A DNA stretch of 64,000 nucleotides from Streptomyces tuirus (GCF_014701095.1 NZ_AP023439.1:3274001-3338000); one strand, 5' to 3'; counted from the first letter of the stretch, positions 1 through 8,306 are shown. The notes: generated from the letters alone by a model not told the origin. Program-made: numbers and translations.

Positions 1-637
1 CACCGGCCGCGAGGTGGGTGGCGACGAGCGGCCCGGGCACCAGAGCCCGCCCCGCCTCCTCGAACAGCAACACCGCCTCCGGCAGCCCGAGTCCGACCCC
101 ACCGTGCGCCTCCGGCAACCGCAGCGAGAAGAACCCGAGGTCTCCGAGGACCCGCCACAACGCCCGGTCGAGCCGCGGCGACTCGACCGTACGACAGGCC
201 CCCGCAGCGCCCCCGCCCCTCTCGGCAAGCCCTGCCGACCGGCCACGGGCCCCTGCGCGGCCCACGCGTTCGTCGTCGGCCCCTGCACGGCCCACCCGTT
301 CGCCACCGGCCCCGGACCCATCCGCCCGGGCCCCGGCCGAGGCGGAACGGCTCGGCCTGCCTCCGCCCTTCCCGGAACGGACCATCCCGTCACCGTCCGC
401 CCCGCCTCGGCCCTTCCCCGACCGGACCGCCCCATCACCGTCCGACCCGCCTCCGGTAGGACGCGCCCCCGCCGTACGCTCCGTGCCTCCACCGCCCGAC
501 CGGGGACGGCCCGTCCCCGCGTCCTCCGGGCCTGCCGCCAAGGCCGACCGCAGGGCGTCCGGGCCGAAGCGCCGGACCAGTGCCTCGCGCAACCCGTCCC
601 GCAGTGCCCGCTGATCGTCCGTCAGGCGGAACCGCAC
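1..637 (-). CDS. Acyl-CoA dehydrogenase, C-terminus cut by window edge, with long low-complexity insertion
   Basis: GTG start at 637, 7 bases after the stop of the next acyl-CoA dehydrogenase, so the two are probably co-transcribed. About 212 codons lie inside the window. Residues 1-40 (MRFRLTDDQRALRDGL...) and residues from about 150 on (LDRALWRVLGDLGFFSLRLP, then EAHGGVGLGLPEAVLLFEEA) are the N-terminal helical domain of an acyl-CoA dehydrogenase. Between them, residues 41-147 are a Gly/Arg/Asp-rich stretch with no counterpart in the family. It contains two copies of a VRSGKG-type unit and two copies of an ERVGRAGA unit, so it looks like an in-frame repeat expansion. No stop interrupts it. 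The tandem pairing suggests that the two dehydrogenases form a heteromeric enzyme, as in mycobacterial FadE pairs; that is inference. Confidence 0.85.
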   Translation of the reverse strand, partial: MRFRLTDDQRALRDGLREALVRRFGPDALRSALAAGPEDAGTGRPRSGGGGTERTAGARPTGGGSDGDGAVRSGKGRGGADGDGMVRSGKGGGRPSRSASAGARADGSGAGGERVGRAGADDERVGRAGARGRSAGLAERGGGAAGACRTVESPRLDRALWRVLGDLGFFSLRLPEAHGGVGLGLPEAVLLFEEAGRALVPGPLVATHLAAG

Positions 638-643
638 GGCGCC

Positions 644-1777
644 TCACCGTCCCTTCGGCAGGCCGAGGATGCGCTCGGCGATGATGCTGTGCTGCACCTG
701 CGAGGTGCCGGCCGCGATCGTGTACGACAGGGAGCTCAGCCGTTCGAGGGCCCAGGGCCGGTCCAGGTCGAGGCAGTCGGGGCCCAGCACCTGCGCGGCG
801 GCGTCGTAGAGCTCCTGGCGGGCGTGTGAGTAGCGGAGCTTGAAGACCGAACCGCCGGGGCCCGGTACCCCGCCCGATGCCTCCGCCGCGCTGACGTTCC
901 ACTGGGTGAGCCGCCACAGCGCCCGGAACTCGGCGTTGAGCCTGCCCAGTCGGCGCCTGAGGGCCGGGTCGTCCCACCGGCCGTTCTTGCGGGCCTCGAC
1001 GGCCAGTTCGCCCAGGACGCGCCGGCAGGCGACGACCTCGCCGGCGAAGGCCGTGCCCCGCTCGAAGGACAGCGTCACCATGGTCACGCGCCAGCCGTCG
1101 TTCTCGTCCCCGACCCGGTTCGCCACCGGCACCCGCACCTCGTCGAGGAACACCTCGGCGAACTCGGCCGACCCGGAGAGCGTGCGCAGCGGACGTACGG
1201 TGACGCCGGGCGCGTCCATGGGCAGGGCGAGCCAGGTGATGCCCCGGTGCTTGGGCGCGCCGGGGTCGGTGCGGACCAACAGCTCGCACCAGTCGGCGAC
1301 TTCCGCGTGGGAGGTCCAGATCTTGGAGCCGGTCACCACGTAGGCGTCGCCGTCGCGCCGCGCGCGGGTGCGCAGGGCCGCGAGGTCGGATCCGGCGTCC
1401 GGCTCGCTGAAGCCCTGGCACCAGACCTCCTCGCCGCGCAGGATCGGCGGCAGCCAGCGGGCCCGCTGCTCCGCCGTGCCCTCGGCGGCGATGGTCGGAC
1501 CGGCGTGCAGCAGGCCCACGAAGTTGGCGCCCACGTAGGGCGCGCCCGCCCGCTCGGTCTCCTCCAGGAAGATCAGCCGCAGGGTCGGGGAGGCGTCCCA
1601 GTGGACGTCGGCGTATCCGGCGTCGTGGAGCCGGCGCTGCCAGCCGAGGTCGTAGGCCCGCCGCCCAGGCCAGTCGTCGGGCGACGGCTTGGGCGGGAGA
1701 GCGGGGAGCACCCGCGCGAGCCAGTCCCGCAGCCGGGCCCGGAAGTCCTCCTCCTCGGGCGTGTACGACAGGTCCAT
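644..1777 (-). CDS. Acyl-CoA dehydrogenase
   Basis: 377 aa, a full-length FAD-dependent acyl-CoA dehydrogenase that would introduce an alpha-beta double bond into an acyl-CoA. The N-terminal helical domain is followed by the beta-domain motif CQGFSEPDAGSDLA (about residues 120-133) and YVVTGSKIWTSHA (about 146-158), both typical of the FAD/substrate cleft. The C-terminal motif reads AAGTSQVQHSIIAERILGLP; the Glu that serves as base at that place in medium-chain enzymes is absent. A Glu at about position 239 (LSFERG) can serve instead, as in long-chain and isovaleryl-CoA enzymes. It lies between an amidohydrolase (9 bases upstream) and a second acyl-CoA dehydrogenase (6 bases downstream). The substrate cannot be read from sequence. 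Confidence 0.93.
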   Translation of the reverse strand: MDLSYTPEEEDFRARLRDWLARVLPALPPKPSPDDWPGRRAYDLGWQRRLHDAGYADVHWDASPTLRLIFLEETERAGAPYVGANFVGLLHAGPTIAAEGTAEQRARWLPPILRGEEVWCQGFSEPDAGSDLAALRTRARRDGDAYVVTGSKIWTSHAEVADWCELLVRTDPGAPKHRGITWLALPMDAPGVTVRPLRTLSGSAEFAEVFLDEVRVPVANRVGDENDGWRVTMVTLSFERGTAFAGEVVACRRVLGELAVEARKNGRWDDPALRRRLGRLNAEFRALWRLTQWNVSAAEASGGVPGPGGSVFKLRYSHARQELYDAAAQVLGPDCLDLDRPWALERLSSLSYTIAAGTSQVQHSIIAERILGLPKGR

Positions 1778-1786
1778 CCGCGGGCC

Positions 1787-2995
1787 TCAGCGATCCCGGC
1801 CCATGTCGAGGTCGAGGTCGAGCATCCGGATGGCGTTGCCCCGCATCAGCTTGTACACCGTCTCGTCGTCGAGGCCCTTGACGTGGTCGAGGGCGACCTC
1901 CTTGGTGTGCGGGAAGGTCGAGTCGACGTGCGGATAGTCGGTCTCGAAGGTGGCGTTGTCCCGGCCGACCACGTCCAGCGACGCCACGCCGTGCTTGTCG
2001 CGGAAGAAGCAGCAGTACATCTGCCGGTAGTAGTACGTCGACGGCGGTTCGGGGATCGTCTCGCGCACCCCGCCCCAGGCGCGGTGCTCCTCCCACACGT
2101 CGTCGGCGCGCTCCAGGGCGTACGGAACCCAGCCCATCTGCCCTTCGGAGTAGGCGAGTTTGAGGCGCGGGAAGCGCACCAGGACCCCGCTGAAGAGGAA
2201 GTCCATCATCGAGGCCATGGCGTTGTTGAAGCTGAGGGAGGCCTGGACGGCGGGCGGGGCGTCGGGGGAGGCGGCGGGCATCTGGGAGCTGCTGCCGATG
2301 TGCATGTTGACGACCGTGCCGGTCTCCTGGCAGACCGCGAAGAACGGGTCCCAGTAGCCGGAGTGGATGGACGGCAGCCCGAGGTGGGTGGGGATCTCGG
2401 AGAAGGTCACGGCCTTCACCCCGCGCGCGGCGTTGCGGCGGATCTCCTCGACGGCCAGGCCGACGTCCCACAGCGGGATCAGGCACAGCGGGATGAGCCG
2501 CCCGCCGCTGTCGCCACACCACTCCTCGACCATCCAGTCGTTGTAGGCGCGCACGCAGGCGAGGGCGACCTCCTTGTCGTGCGCCTCGGCGAAGGTCTGC
2601 CCGCAGAAGCGGGGAAAGGACGGGAAGCAGAGGGACGCCTCCACGTGGTTGAGGTCCATGTCCTCCAGGCGGGCCTTCGGGTCCCAGCAGCCGCGCCGCA
2701 TCTCCTCGCGGGTGATGCCCTCCAGGGTCATCTGGTCGCGGTCGAAGCCGACGGCTGCGATGTTGCGCTTGTACGGGAACTTCAGGTCCTCGTAGATCCA
2801 CCAGTCGGTGGGCTGGCCGTCGGGGTCCATGGTGATCCGGTACTTGCCGCCGACGTAGGCGAGTTCGCCGATTCCCGCGGTCAGGGCCCTCGGTCCGCGT
2901 TCGCGGTACCTGGCCGGCAGCCAGGTGTCGAAGAGGTGGGCGGGCTCGATCACGTGGTCGTCGACGCTGATGATGCGGGGCAGTTCGGTCGCCAT
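1787..2995 (-). CDS. Amidohydrolase family (PF04909-type) metal-dependent hydrolase
   Basis: 402 aa from the ATG at 2995. That start has a good GGAGG six bases upstream, whereas the in-frame ATG at 3022 has none and lies beside a palindrome. The protein belongs to the amidohydrolase-2 / ACMSD-like TIM-barrel family. The N-terminal ISVDDHVIEP motif supplies the first metal ligands, followed by NMHIGSSS and a late TDYPHVDSTFPH segment with the conserved Asp. Family members are hydrolases or decarboxylases, and actinobacterial homologues often sit with acyl-CoA dehydrogenases in steroid or terpenoid degradation clusters. Here the gene heads a three-gene leftward unit with two acyl-CoA dehydrogenases. 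The actual substrate is unknown. Confidence 0.9.
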   Translation of the reverse strand: MATELPRIISVDDHVIEPAHLFDTWLPARYRERGPRALTAGIGELAYVGGKYRITMDPDGQPTDWWIYEDLKFPYKRNIAAVGFDRDQMTLEGITREEMRRGCWDPKARLEDMDLNHVEASLCFPSFPRFCGQTFAEAHDKEVALACVRAYNDWMVEEWCGDSGGRLIPLCLIPLWDVGLAVEEIRRNAARGVKAVTFSEIPTHLGLPSIHSGYWDPFFAVCQETGTVVNMHIGSSSQMPAASPDAPPAVQASLSFNNAMASMMDFLFSGVLVRFPRLKLAYSEGQMGWVPYALERADDVWEEHRAWGGVRETIPEPPSTYYYRQMYCCFFRDKHGVASLDVVGRDNATFETDYPHVDSTFPHTKEVALDHVKGLDDETVYKLMRGNAIRMLDLDLDMGRDR

Positions 2996-3022
2996 GGGTC
3001 CCCTCCGCCGGACGGTACTCAT

Positions 3023-3064
3023 CTGATGCAGCGTCAGCTAGCATCCCACCTGACGACCCGTCAG
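3023..3064. promoter_or_regulatory. Two palindromic operator candidates in divergent promoter region
   Basis: CTGATGCAGCGTCAG (3023-3037) and CTGACGACCCGTCAG (3050-3064) are two copies of one 15-bp palindrome, CTGAYG-N3-CGTCAG, with centres 27 bp apart. They fill the gap between the divergent amidohydrolase and acyl-CoA synthetase genes. The second copy is perfect and the first has one mismatch. The size and symmetry suit a TetR-family repressor controlling both directions. No regulator gene is adjacent in the window. Confidence 0.6.
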
Positions 3065-3096
3065 CCAAGCAGCTCTCCGAGGAGCAGGGGGCAGCC

Positions 3097-4599
3097 GTGA
3101 ACGAGACCCCGCACGCCCTGAGTTCGTCCCGCACCCTGTGGGAGCTGGTCACCCGCCGTGCCGCCCTCACGCCCGACCGCCCGCTGTTCCTCCAGGACGA
3201 CCGGACGCTGACCTTCGGGGCTCTCCACGCCCGTGCCGAGCGGGTCGCGGCCGGGCTCTACGGCATGGGCGTACGCCCCGGCACGGTGGTCGCCTGGCAG
3301 TTGCCCACCCGCATCGAGACGGCCGTGCTGTCCTTCGCCCTGGCCCGGCTCGGCGCCGTGCAGACCCCGGTGATCCCCTTCTACCGGGACCGCGAGGTCG
3401 GCTTCGCGCTGCGCGAGTCGAGGGCCGGGTTCTTCGCGGTGCCGGGCACCTGGCGCGGCTTCGACCACACGGAGATGGCCCGGCGCCTCGGCGCGAAGGG
3501 TGTCTTCGAGGCCTACGACGACCTGCCCGAGGGCGATCCGTCCGTGCTCCCGCCCCCGCCCGGCGACGGCACGGCCGTCCGCTGGATCTACTGGACGTCC
3601 GGCACGACCTCCGACCCCAAGGGCGTGCTGCACACGGACCGTTCGCTGCTCGCGGGCGGCTCCTGCCTGGCGCACGCGCTGCGCCCCTCGGCGCGGGACG
3701 TGGGCTCGATCGCCTTCCCCTACGCCCACATCGGCGGGCCGGACTACACGGTGATGCTGCTGCTGTACGGCTTCCCGGCGGTGCTGTTCGAGCAGTTCGC
3801 GCTGCCGGAGGCGCTGGCGGCGTACCGCGCGCACGGGGTGACCATGGCGGGCGGGTCGACGGCGTTCTACTCGATGTTCCTCGCGGAGCAGCGCAAGCGG
3901 CCGGGCGAGCCCGTGGTGCCGACCCTGCGGCTGCTGGCGGGCGGCGGGGCACCCAAGCCGCCGGAGCTGTACCGCGCCGTCGTACGCGAGATGGGGGTGC
4001 GACTCACCCACGGGTACGGCATGACCGAGGTGCCGATGATCACCATGGGGGCGCCGGACGACACCCCCGAGCTGCTCGCGACGACGGAAGGGCGTCCGCC
4101 GCGGGGCATGGAGATCCGGATCGTGGACGGCGAGGTACGGCTGCGCGGGGAGGCGGTGTGCCGCGGGTACCTGGATCCGGGGCAGACGGCGGAGGCGTTC
4201 GACGAGGACGGGTTTCTGCGCACCGGTGACCTCGGGCGGCTCACGGACACCGGGCACCTGGTCCTCACCGGCCGGCTGAAGGACGTGATCATCCGCAAGG
4301 GCGAGAACATCTCGGCCCAGGAGATAGAGGACCTGCTGCACCGGCATCCGGCGGTCGGCGACGTGGCGGTGATCGGCCTGCCGGACACGGCACGCGGCGA
4401 ACTGGTGTGCGCGGTGGTGGAACAGCCGCCCGGGGCAGACCCCTTGACGCTCGCCGACGTGACCGCCTTCCTCCGCACGGAGGGCCTGTCGGTACACAAA
4501 CTGCCGGAGCGCCTGGAGCTGATGGCCGCCCTACCACGGGGCGAAACCCTCCGAAAGATCCTGAAGTACAAACTCCGCGAGCGCTACACGGCCACATGA
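3097..4599 (+). CDS. AMP-forming acyl-CoA synthetase
   Basis: 500 aa, GTG start preceded by a purine-rich stretch. It is an ANL-superfamily ligase that activates a carboxylic acid to acyl-CoA through an acyl-adenylate. Visible motifs are the phosphate loop YWTSGTTSDPKGVLHT (about residue 167), YGMTEVP (about 308), LRTGDLGRL, and the hinge GRLKDVIIRKGENIS. The C-terminal lysine segment is GETLRKILKYKLRERY. Length and motifs fit cyclohexanecarboxylate/medium-chain type ligases. It is transcribed divergently from the dehydrogenase/amidohydrolase unit across the paired palindromes, which suggests a common pathway and common repressor. Specificity cannot be read from sequence. Confidence 0.92.
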   Translation: MNETPHALSSSRTLWELVTRRAALTPDRPLFLQDDRTLTFGALHARAERVAAGLYGMGVRPGTVVAWQLPTRIETAVLSFALARLGAVQTPVIPFYRDREVGFALRESRAGFFAVPGTWRGFDHTEMARRLGAKGVFEAYDDLPEGDPSVLPPPPGDGTAVRWIYWTSGTTSDPKGVLHTDRSLLAGGSCLAHALRPSARDVGSIAFPYAHIGGPDYTVMLLLYGFPAVLFEQFALPEALAAYRAHGVTMAGGSTAFYSMFLAEQRKRPGEPVVPTLRLLAGGGAPKPPELYRAVVREMGVRLTHGYGMTEVPMITMGAPDDTPELLATTEGRPPRGMEIRIVDGEVRLRGEAVCRGYLDPGQTAEAFDEDGFLRTGDLGRLTDTGHLVLTGRLKDVIIRKGENISAQEIEDLLHRHPAVGDVAVIGLPDTARGELVCAVVEQPPGADPLTLADVTAFLRTEGLSVHKLPERLELMAALPRGETLRKILKYKLRERYTAT

Positions 4600-4612
4600 C
4601 CCACAGCGCCCC

Positions 4613-4890
4613 CAGGGGCGCGGGGAACTGCGCGAACAACCACCCCCCAGGGCCGCCGGGACCGGCGCGAACAACCACCCCCTAGGGGCGCGGGGAACTG
4701 CGCGAACAACCACCGACGGCCCGCAGCCGCCCGACCGTGAACGCCCCCAACGGCGAAGGGGCGCCCACATCCCACGGACACGTGACCCACAGCGGGCAGC
4801 CCCCCAGGGGCGCGGGGAACTGCGCGATCAACCACCGACGGCCCGCAGCCGCCCGCCCGCGAACAACCCCTACGGCGAAAGGGCGCCGAC
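4613..4890 (+). repeat. Three copies of a dispersed Streptomyces intergenic repeat
   Basis: The 309-bp gap between the acyl-CoA synthetase and the EF-hand gene holds no gene. It carries three copies of a repeat beginning AGGGGCGCGGGGAACTGCGC, at 4613-4645, 4684-4732 and 4805-4859. The longer copies continue with CAACCACCGACGGCCCGCAG. A second unit around GGCGAAGGGGCGCC (4740-4769) recurs at 4861-4890, so the region arose partly by tandem duplication. Related copies lie at 15796-15851 and 51739-51786. Confidence 0.85.
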
Positions 4891-4908
4891 GGGCCCGGCC
4901 GCGTGGCC

Positions 4909-5421
4909 CTACTCGGGCACCGTGAAGTAGCGGGCGAAGGCCGGAACAACCTCGGCCTCGCCGACCTTGCCGTCACCGTCCTCGTCGAGCGCCGCGGCGG
5001 CCGGACCCGCGAGCTCCTCAGGAACGCCGAGGCACTTCAGCACGCGCCCGGCCTCCTCGGTCGTCGCGGCGCCGTCACCATCGGTGTCGGCGACATCCAG
5101 GGCCGCGTGCAGAAACGGGCGGGCGATCTCGGCGAACCGGTCGGGGTTGTCACGCAGGCGCTTGACCGCGCCGTTGACGAACTCCTCGCGCGTGATGCGC
5201 TGATCGCCGTCGCGGTCCGCTATCCCGGCCATGCCCTGCCAGAAGGCCTCGGCGCCGCCGTACAGCGCCTGTCCCTTGTCGGAGCGGGCCGCCACCGCGA
5301 ACTCGGAGAGCAGCGCCTTGGCCGCACCGTAGAAGTCCTCGCGGTCGATGTAGCCGTTGCCGTCCTGGTCGAAGGTGGCGAACCGGGCGGCGATCCTGCG
5401 CTCGTACTCGCTGCTGACCAT
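4909..5421 (-). CDS. EF-hand calcium-binding protein
   Basis: 170 aa from the ATG at 5421; longer readings upstream are not supported by a ribosome site. It has four EF-hand loops: DQDGNGYIDRED (residues 18-29), DRDGDQRITREE (69-80), DTDGDGAATTEE (112-123) and DEDGDGKVGEAE (146-157). Loops 1, 2 and 4 have good Ca2+ ligands at positions 1, 3, 5 and 12; in loop 3 the hydrophobic position 8 is weak. No signal peptide or membrane segment is present, so it is probably a cytosolic calmodulin-like sensor of the CabB/calerythrin type. It lies beside a STAS anti-anti-sigma factor on the same strand. Confidence 0.92.
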   Translation of the reverse strand: MVSSEYERRIAARFATFDQDGNGYIDREDFYGAAKALLSEFAVAARSDKGQALYGGAEAFWQGMAGIADRDGDQRITREEFVNGAVKRLRDNPDRFAEIARPFLHAALDVADTDGDGAATTEEAGRVLKCLGVPEELAGPAAAALDEDGDGKVGEAEVVPAFARYFTVPE

Positions 5422-5589
5422 GTCTCTTTCAGGCCGCCTTACGTCGGGTGGGGTGCGTCTCGGTCGGAGCGTACGACGGGGGGCGCCGTTCGGGCGCGGG
5501 AAAACGTCACTTGTGCCAAGACCGGGGGAATTCCGGGACAACGGCGTGCCGGAACGGCAACACTCGGTCTACCGTGCGTCATCGGGCGG

Positions 5590-5970
5590 TCACGCGGACA
5601 GGGGTTCGCCCTCGTCACCGAGAGCCGCGCCCACGTCGCCGTACACGTCGAACAGCCTGCGCACACCCAGCGCGCCGAGGACCCGGTTGACATGCGAGCC
5701 GTCCGCCGCGCCGCGGGCGGGCAGCACGAGGCGCAGCCGGCCCTGGCAGGAGCGGATCAGCCGGCGGGCCGCGATGAGCACACCGACGCCGCTGGAGTCG
5801 CAGAAGAACACCTCGGACAGGTCCAGGACGAGACAGTGATGCCCCTCGGCCACCACGTCGTGCACGCGCTGACGCAGCACCGGCGACGTCACCAGATCCA
5901 GCTCGCCCGACACCTGGAGCACGGCCCATTCGCCCTGCTCGCCGCCGGTCACTTTGAAGGTCACCACCAC
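5590..5970 (-). CDS. STAS-domain anti-sigma factor antagonist
   Basis: 126 aa, a single STAS domain of the SpoIIAA/RsbV type. The core reads LQVSGELDLVTSPVLRQRV, and the phosphorylation motif FFCDSSGVGVL places the usual regulatory serine at about residue 59/60. In this family the unphosphorylated form binds an anti-sigma kinase and frees the sigma factor. No anti-sigma kinase is adjacent; the nearest partners are the divergent sigma factor at 6333 and its anti-sigma protein, which is of the zinc type and not an obvious STAS partner. Cytosolic. Confidence 0.92.
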   Translation of the reverse strand: MVVTFKVTGGEQGEWAVLQVSGELDLVTSPVLRQRVHDVVAEGHHCLVLDLSEVFFCDSSGVGVLIAARRLIRSCQGRLRLVLPARGAADGSHVNRVLGALGVRRLFDVYGDVGAALGDEGEPLSA

Positions 5971-6332
5971 GCCCCTCGCTCGCCAAACCGGAAGCAGACC
6001 CTACGCTTCCTTGCAGCGCGGCTGCCCAGCGGCCGTTCCCTGAAACACAACCCGAAAAACCGATCTCCCGCGAAAGAGGCTTGTTTTAGTCGACTTCGAT
6101 CCTGTTCGATCCTCTTCAGTCAGGCCTGATCCTTGGCCGGCGGGGTAGGCGCGAGCCCAAAGGCAACCGGTGCGAGCGCCGGTGGCCCCCTACCACCTGC
6201 GGCCGGTCAGGGGGCGCACATTGCCACAAAGGGGCGTGCGCTACCGGACGTGCCGACTACATTCGAGGAGAGGTCGGCCACAGGCTGGACAGAACAAGGG
6301 CGCGGAACACGAGCAGGGGGTGAGGGGGCCGC
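5971..6332. other. Divergent intergenic region upstream of STAS and sigma-factor genes
   Basis: 362 bp without a gene. It is less GC-rich around 6040-6125 and contains a short tandem repeat, TTCGATCCTG followed by TTCGATCCTC, near 6095-6114. Promoters for both divergent genes must lie here. I could not identify a convincing -35/-10 pair or a sigma-B-type site. Confidence 0.5.
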
Positions 6333-6914
6333 ATGGCGAAAAAGGACGTACCGCTTCGCTGGGACCGCAAGATGCAGCAGCGGCTCGCCCGCGGGGAAGC
6401 CGCCGCGCTCGGTGAGCTCTACGACCGGTTCGCCTCCCTCGTGCACGGCCTCGCCCACCGCGTCCTCGGCGACGAGCGCGCCGCCGACGCCATCACCCGC
6501 GAGGTCTTCATCCACGTCTGGGAACACCCCGACTCCTACGACCCCCGGCAGGGCCCGCTACGCACCTGGGTCGCCACCCTGACCCACCGGCTCGCCGTAC
6601 AGCGGCTGCGCGCCACCGAGACCGCCGCCCTCGCCCGCGAAGGCTCCGGCCCCACCGAGGAACTGGAGCACAAGGTGCGCCTCGCCTCGGTCGCCGCCCG
6701 CGCCGACTACATCGTCCAGTCCATGCCCGTCCCGCTGCGCTCGGCCCTGGAGCGGGCCTACTTCCAGCGCCGCGACTACCGCCAGACCGCCGCCGACCTC
6801 GGCATCACCGAGGACGAGGCCCGCCGCCGCCTGCGCCTGGGCCTGCAACTGCTCTCCACCGCCCACGACACCGAGGCACCGGGCGCACCGCCCGGGTACG
6901 GGGGTGCGGTGTGA
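6333..6914 (+). CDS. ECF-type RNA polymerase sigma factor
   Basis: 193 aa. Region 2 covers about residues 24-85 (LGELYDRFASLVHGLAHRVL, then TWVATLTHRLAVQRLR). Region 4 covers about 130-180, with a recognisable helix-turn-helix (YRQTAADLGITEDEARRRLR). Regions 1 and 3 are absent, as in group IV (ECF) sigma factors. The stop overlaps the GTG start of the next gene by four bases, the usual arrangement for an ECF sigma factor and its cognate anti-sigma factor. Target promoters are unknown. Confidence 0.93.
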   Translation: MAKKDVPLRWDRKMQQRLARGEAAALGELYDRFASLVHGLAHRVLGDERAADAITREVFIHVWEHPDSYDPRQGPLRTWVATLTHRLAVQRLRATETAALAREGSGPTEELEHKVRLASVAARADYIVQSMPVPLRSALERAYFQRRDYRQTAADLGITEDEARRRLRLGLQLLSTAHDTEAPGAPPGYGGAV

Positions 6915-8281
6915 ACGGCCCGGACCGGTTCGAGGCGTACGACGGCGACGAGGGGGAGAACGACCACGAGGGGAAGGGCAACACCCGGGACGAAAGCGGC
7001 ATTCGCGATGACGGCGGCGAGGGTGGGCGCGGTGCCGGCCCGCCCGGTGACGCCACGGAGCGCGGGCGTCCGCCGCGGATACCCATGCCCCGGGCCTCCG
7101 TCGAGGACAGCGGACTGCCGCTGCCCGCGCCGGCCGGCTCCGGCGCCACCCCGCCGCCGCCCGCCCCGCCCGTCTTCGAGCACCCCGTGCTGAAGGCCCT
7201 GCTCGGCGCCTGGGCGCTGGCCGCGTGCTCGGCCGAGGAGGCCACGGCCGTCGAGGAGCACCTCGGCGCGTGCGGCTCCTGCGCCGACGAGGCCCGGCGG
7301 CTGCGCGAGGCGGTCGGTCTGCTGCAACGCCCCGAGACCCTCGACCTGGACCCGGGGCTGCGCACCCGCGTCCTGGACACCTGCCTGGAGCGGCGCCCGC
7401 CACGCATCCCGGTACCGGACTGGGCCGCCGCCTATGACGCCGAGACCGCGCGCCTGGACGCCCTGCTGCAGGACTTCGGCGACGCCGAGTGGCACGCGCC
7501 GGTACGGCTGCGCTGGTTCCGGTCCGACGGGTCGACGAGCCGCCGCACCACCGTCGCCGGGGTCATCGCCCACCTGCTCAGCGTCGACGGCCTGGTCGCG
7601 ATCGCGCTCGGCCTGGACGACCCGCTGGGCGACGTCCCGTCCCGGCGGCCGACGCCGGCGGCCCGCACCGAGGCCCTCTGGCGCGCCTCCCACTTCCCGC
7701 CGACCCGGTTCGTCCGCGCGCCCTGGCGCGAGCAGAGCCACAGCCTCGTGCGCACGGTGTCCTTCACGGGCGGCGGCGCCGGGAAGATGCCGGTGTCGTA
7801 CGGCGACTTCGAGCTGCCCCTGCACGACGCGATGCTCGACCGCGCCTTCGAGTGCTGGGTGCACGCGGAGGACATCGCCGACGCGGTCGACTACCCCTAC
7901 GACCCGCCCTCGCCACGCCATCTGCACCGCATGATCGACCTGGCGGCCCGGATGCTGCCGACGGCCCTGGCCCACCGCCGCCGCGCCGGCCTCGCCTCCC
8001 CCGCCCACCACCGGCATCTGGTCGCGGCGGGCGAACCGGGCCGCAGCCTCCGGCTGGAGATCGAGGGCTCGGGCGGCGGCGAGTGGCTGATCCCGCTGGA
8101 CTCCCCCGCGGCGAAGGGCTCCGCCGAGCACGAGGTGGCCCACGTGGCCCTGGACGGCGTCGAGTTCTGCCGCCTGGCCGCCGGCCACGTCCCTCCGCAG
8201 GAGGCGGCGGCGGGCCAGGTGGGAGACAGGGAGGCGATCAGAGACGTCCTGTTCGCGGCGGCTTCACTGAGCAGGATGTAG
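6911..8281 (+). CDS. Zinc-finger anti-sigma factor fused to an MDMPI-like domain
   Basis: 456 aa, GTG start overlapping the sigma-factor stop. Residues 1-90 are acidic and Pro/Gly-rich, without a fold I recognise. A ZAS-type motif, HLGACGSC (H-x3-C-x2-C, about residue 117), identifies the anti-sigma domain. The remainder (about 165-456) resembles the mycothiol-dependent maleylpyruvate isomerase-like (DinB) fold. The candidate metal ligands are present: a His in GVIAHLLSVD, and Glu and His in FECWVHAEDI. No transmembrane segment is visible, so this should be a cytosolic anti-sigma factor. The MDMPI-like part may sense a thiol or metal state; that is inference. Confidence 0.87.
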   Translation: MNGPDRFEAYDGDEGENDHEGKGNTRDESGIRDDGGEGGRGAGPPGDATERGRPPRIPMPRASVEDSGLPLPAPAGSGATPPPPAPPVFEHPVLKALLGAWALAACSAEEATAVEEHLGACGSCADEARRLREAVGLLQRPETLDLDPGLRTRVLDTCLERRPPRIPVPDWAAAYDAETARLDALLQDFGDAEWHAPVRLRWFRSDGSTSRRTTVAGVIAHLLSVDGLVAIALGLDDPLGDVPSRRPTPAARTEALWRASHFPPTRFVRAPWREQSHSLVRTVSFTGGGAGKMPVSYGDFELPLHDAMLDRAFECWVHAEDIADAVDYPYDPPSPRHLHRMIDLAARMLPTALAHRRRAGLASPAHHRHLVAAGEPGRSLRLEIEGSGGGEWLIPLDSPAAKGSAEHEVAHVALDGVEFCRLAAGHVPPQEAAAGQVGDREAIRDVLFAAASLSRM

Positions 8282-8306
8282 AACCCGACCTCGGGGACGC
8301 GCCCTC

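Noticed and set aside
435-3170. Long leftward open frame of 911 codons over the first three genes
   Set aside because: Out of frame with the two dehydrogenases and the amidohydrolase, Arg/Pro-rich, no motif.
6142-6150. GGGGTAG resembling a sigma-B-type -10 near the STAS/sigma genes
   Set aside because: The last base does not match the GGGTAY consensus and the GNNT element at 14-16 bp is a weak match.
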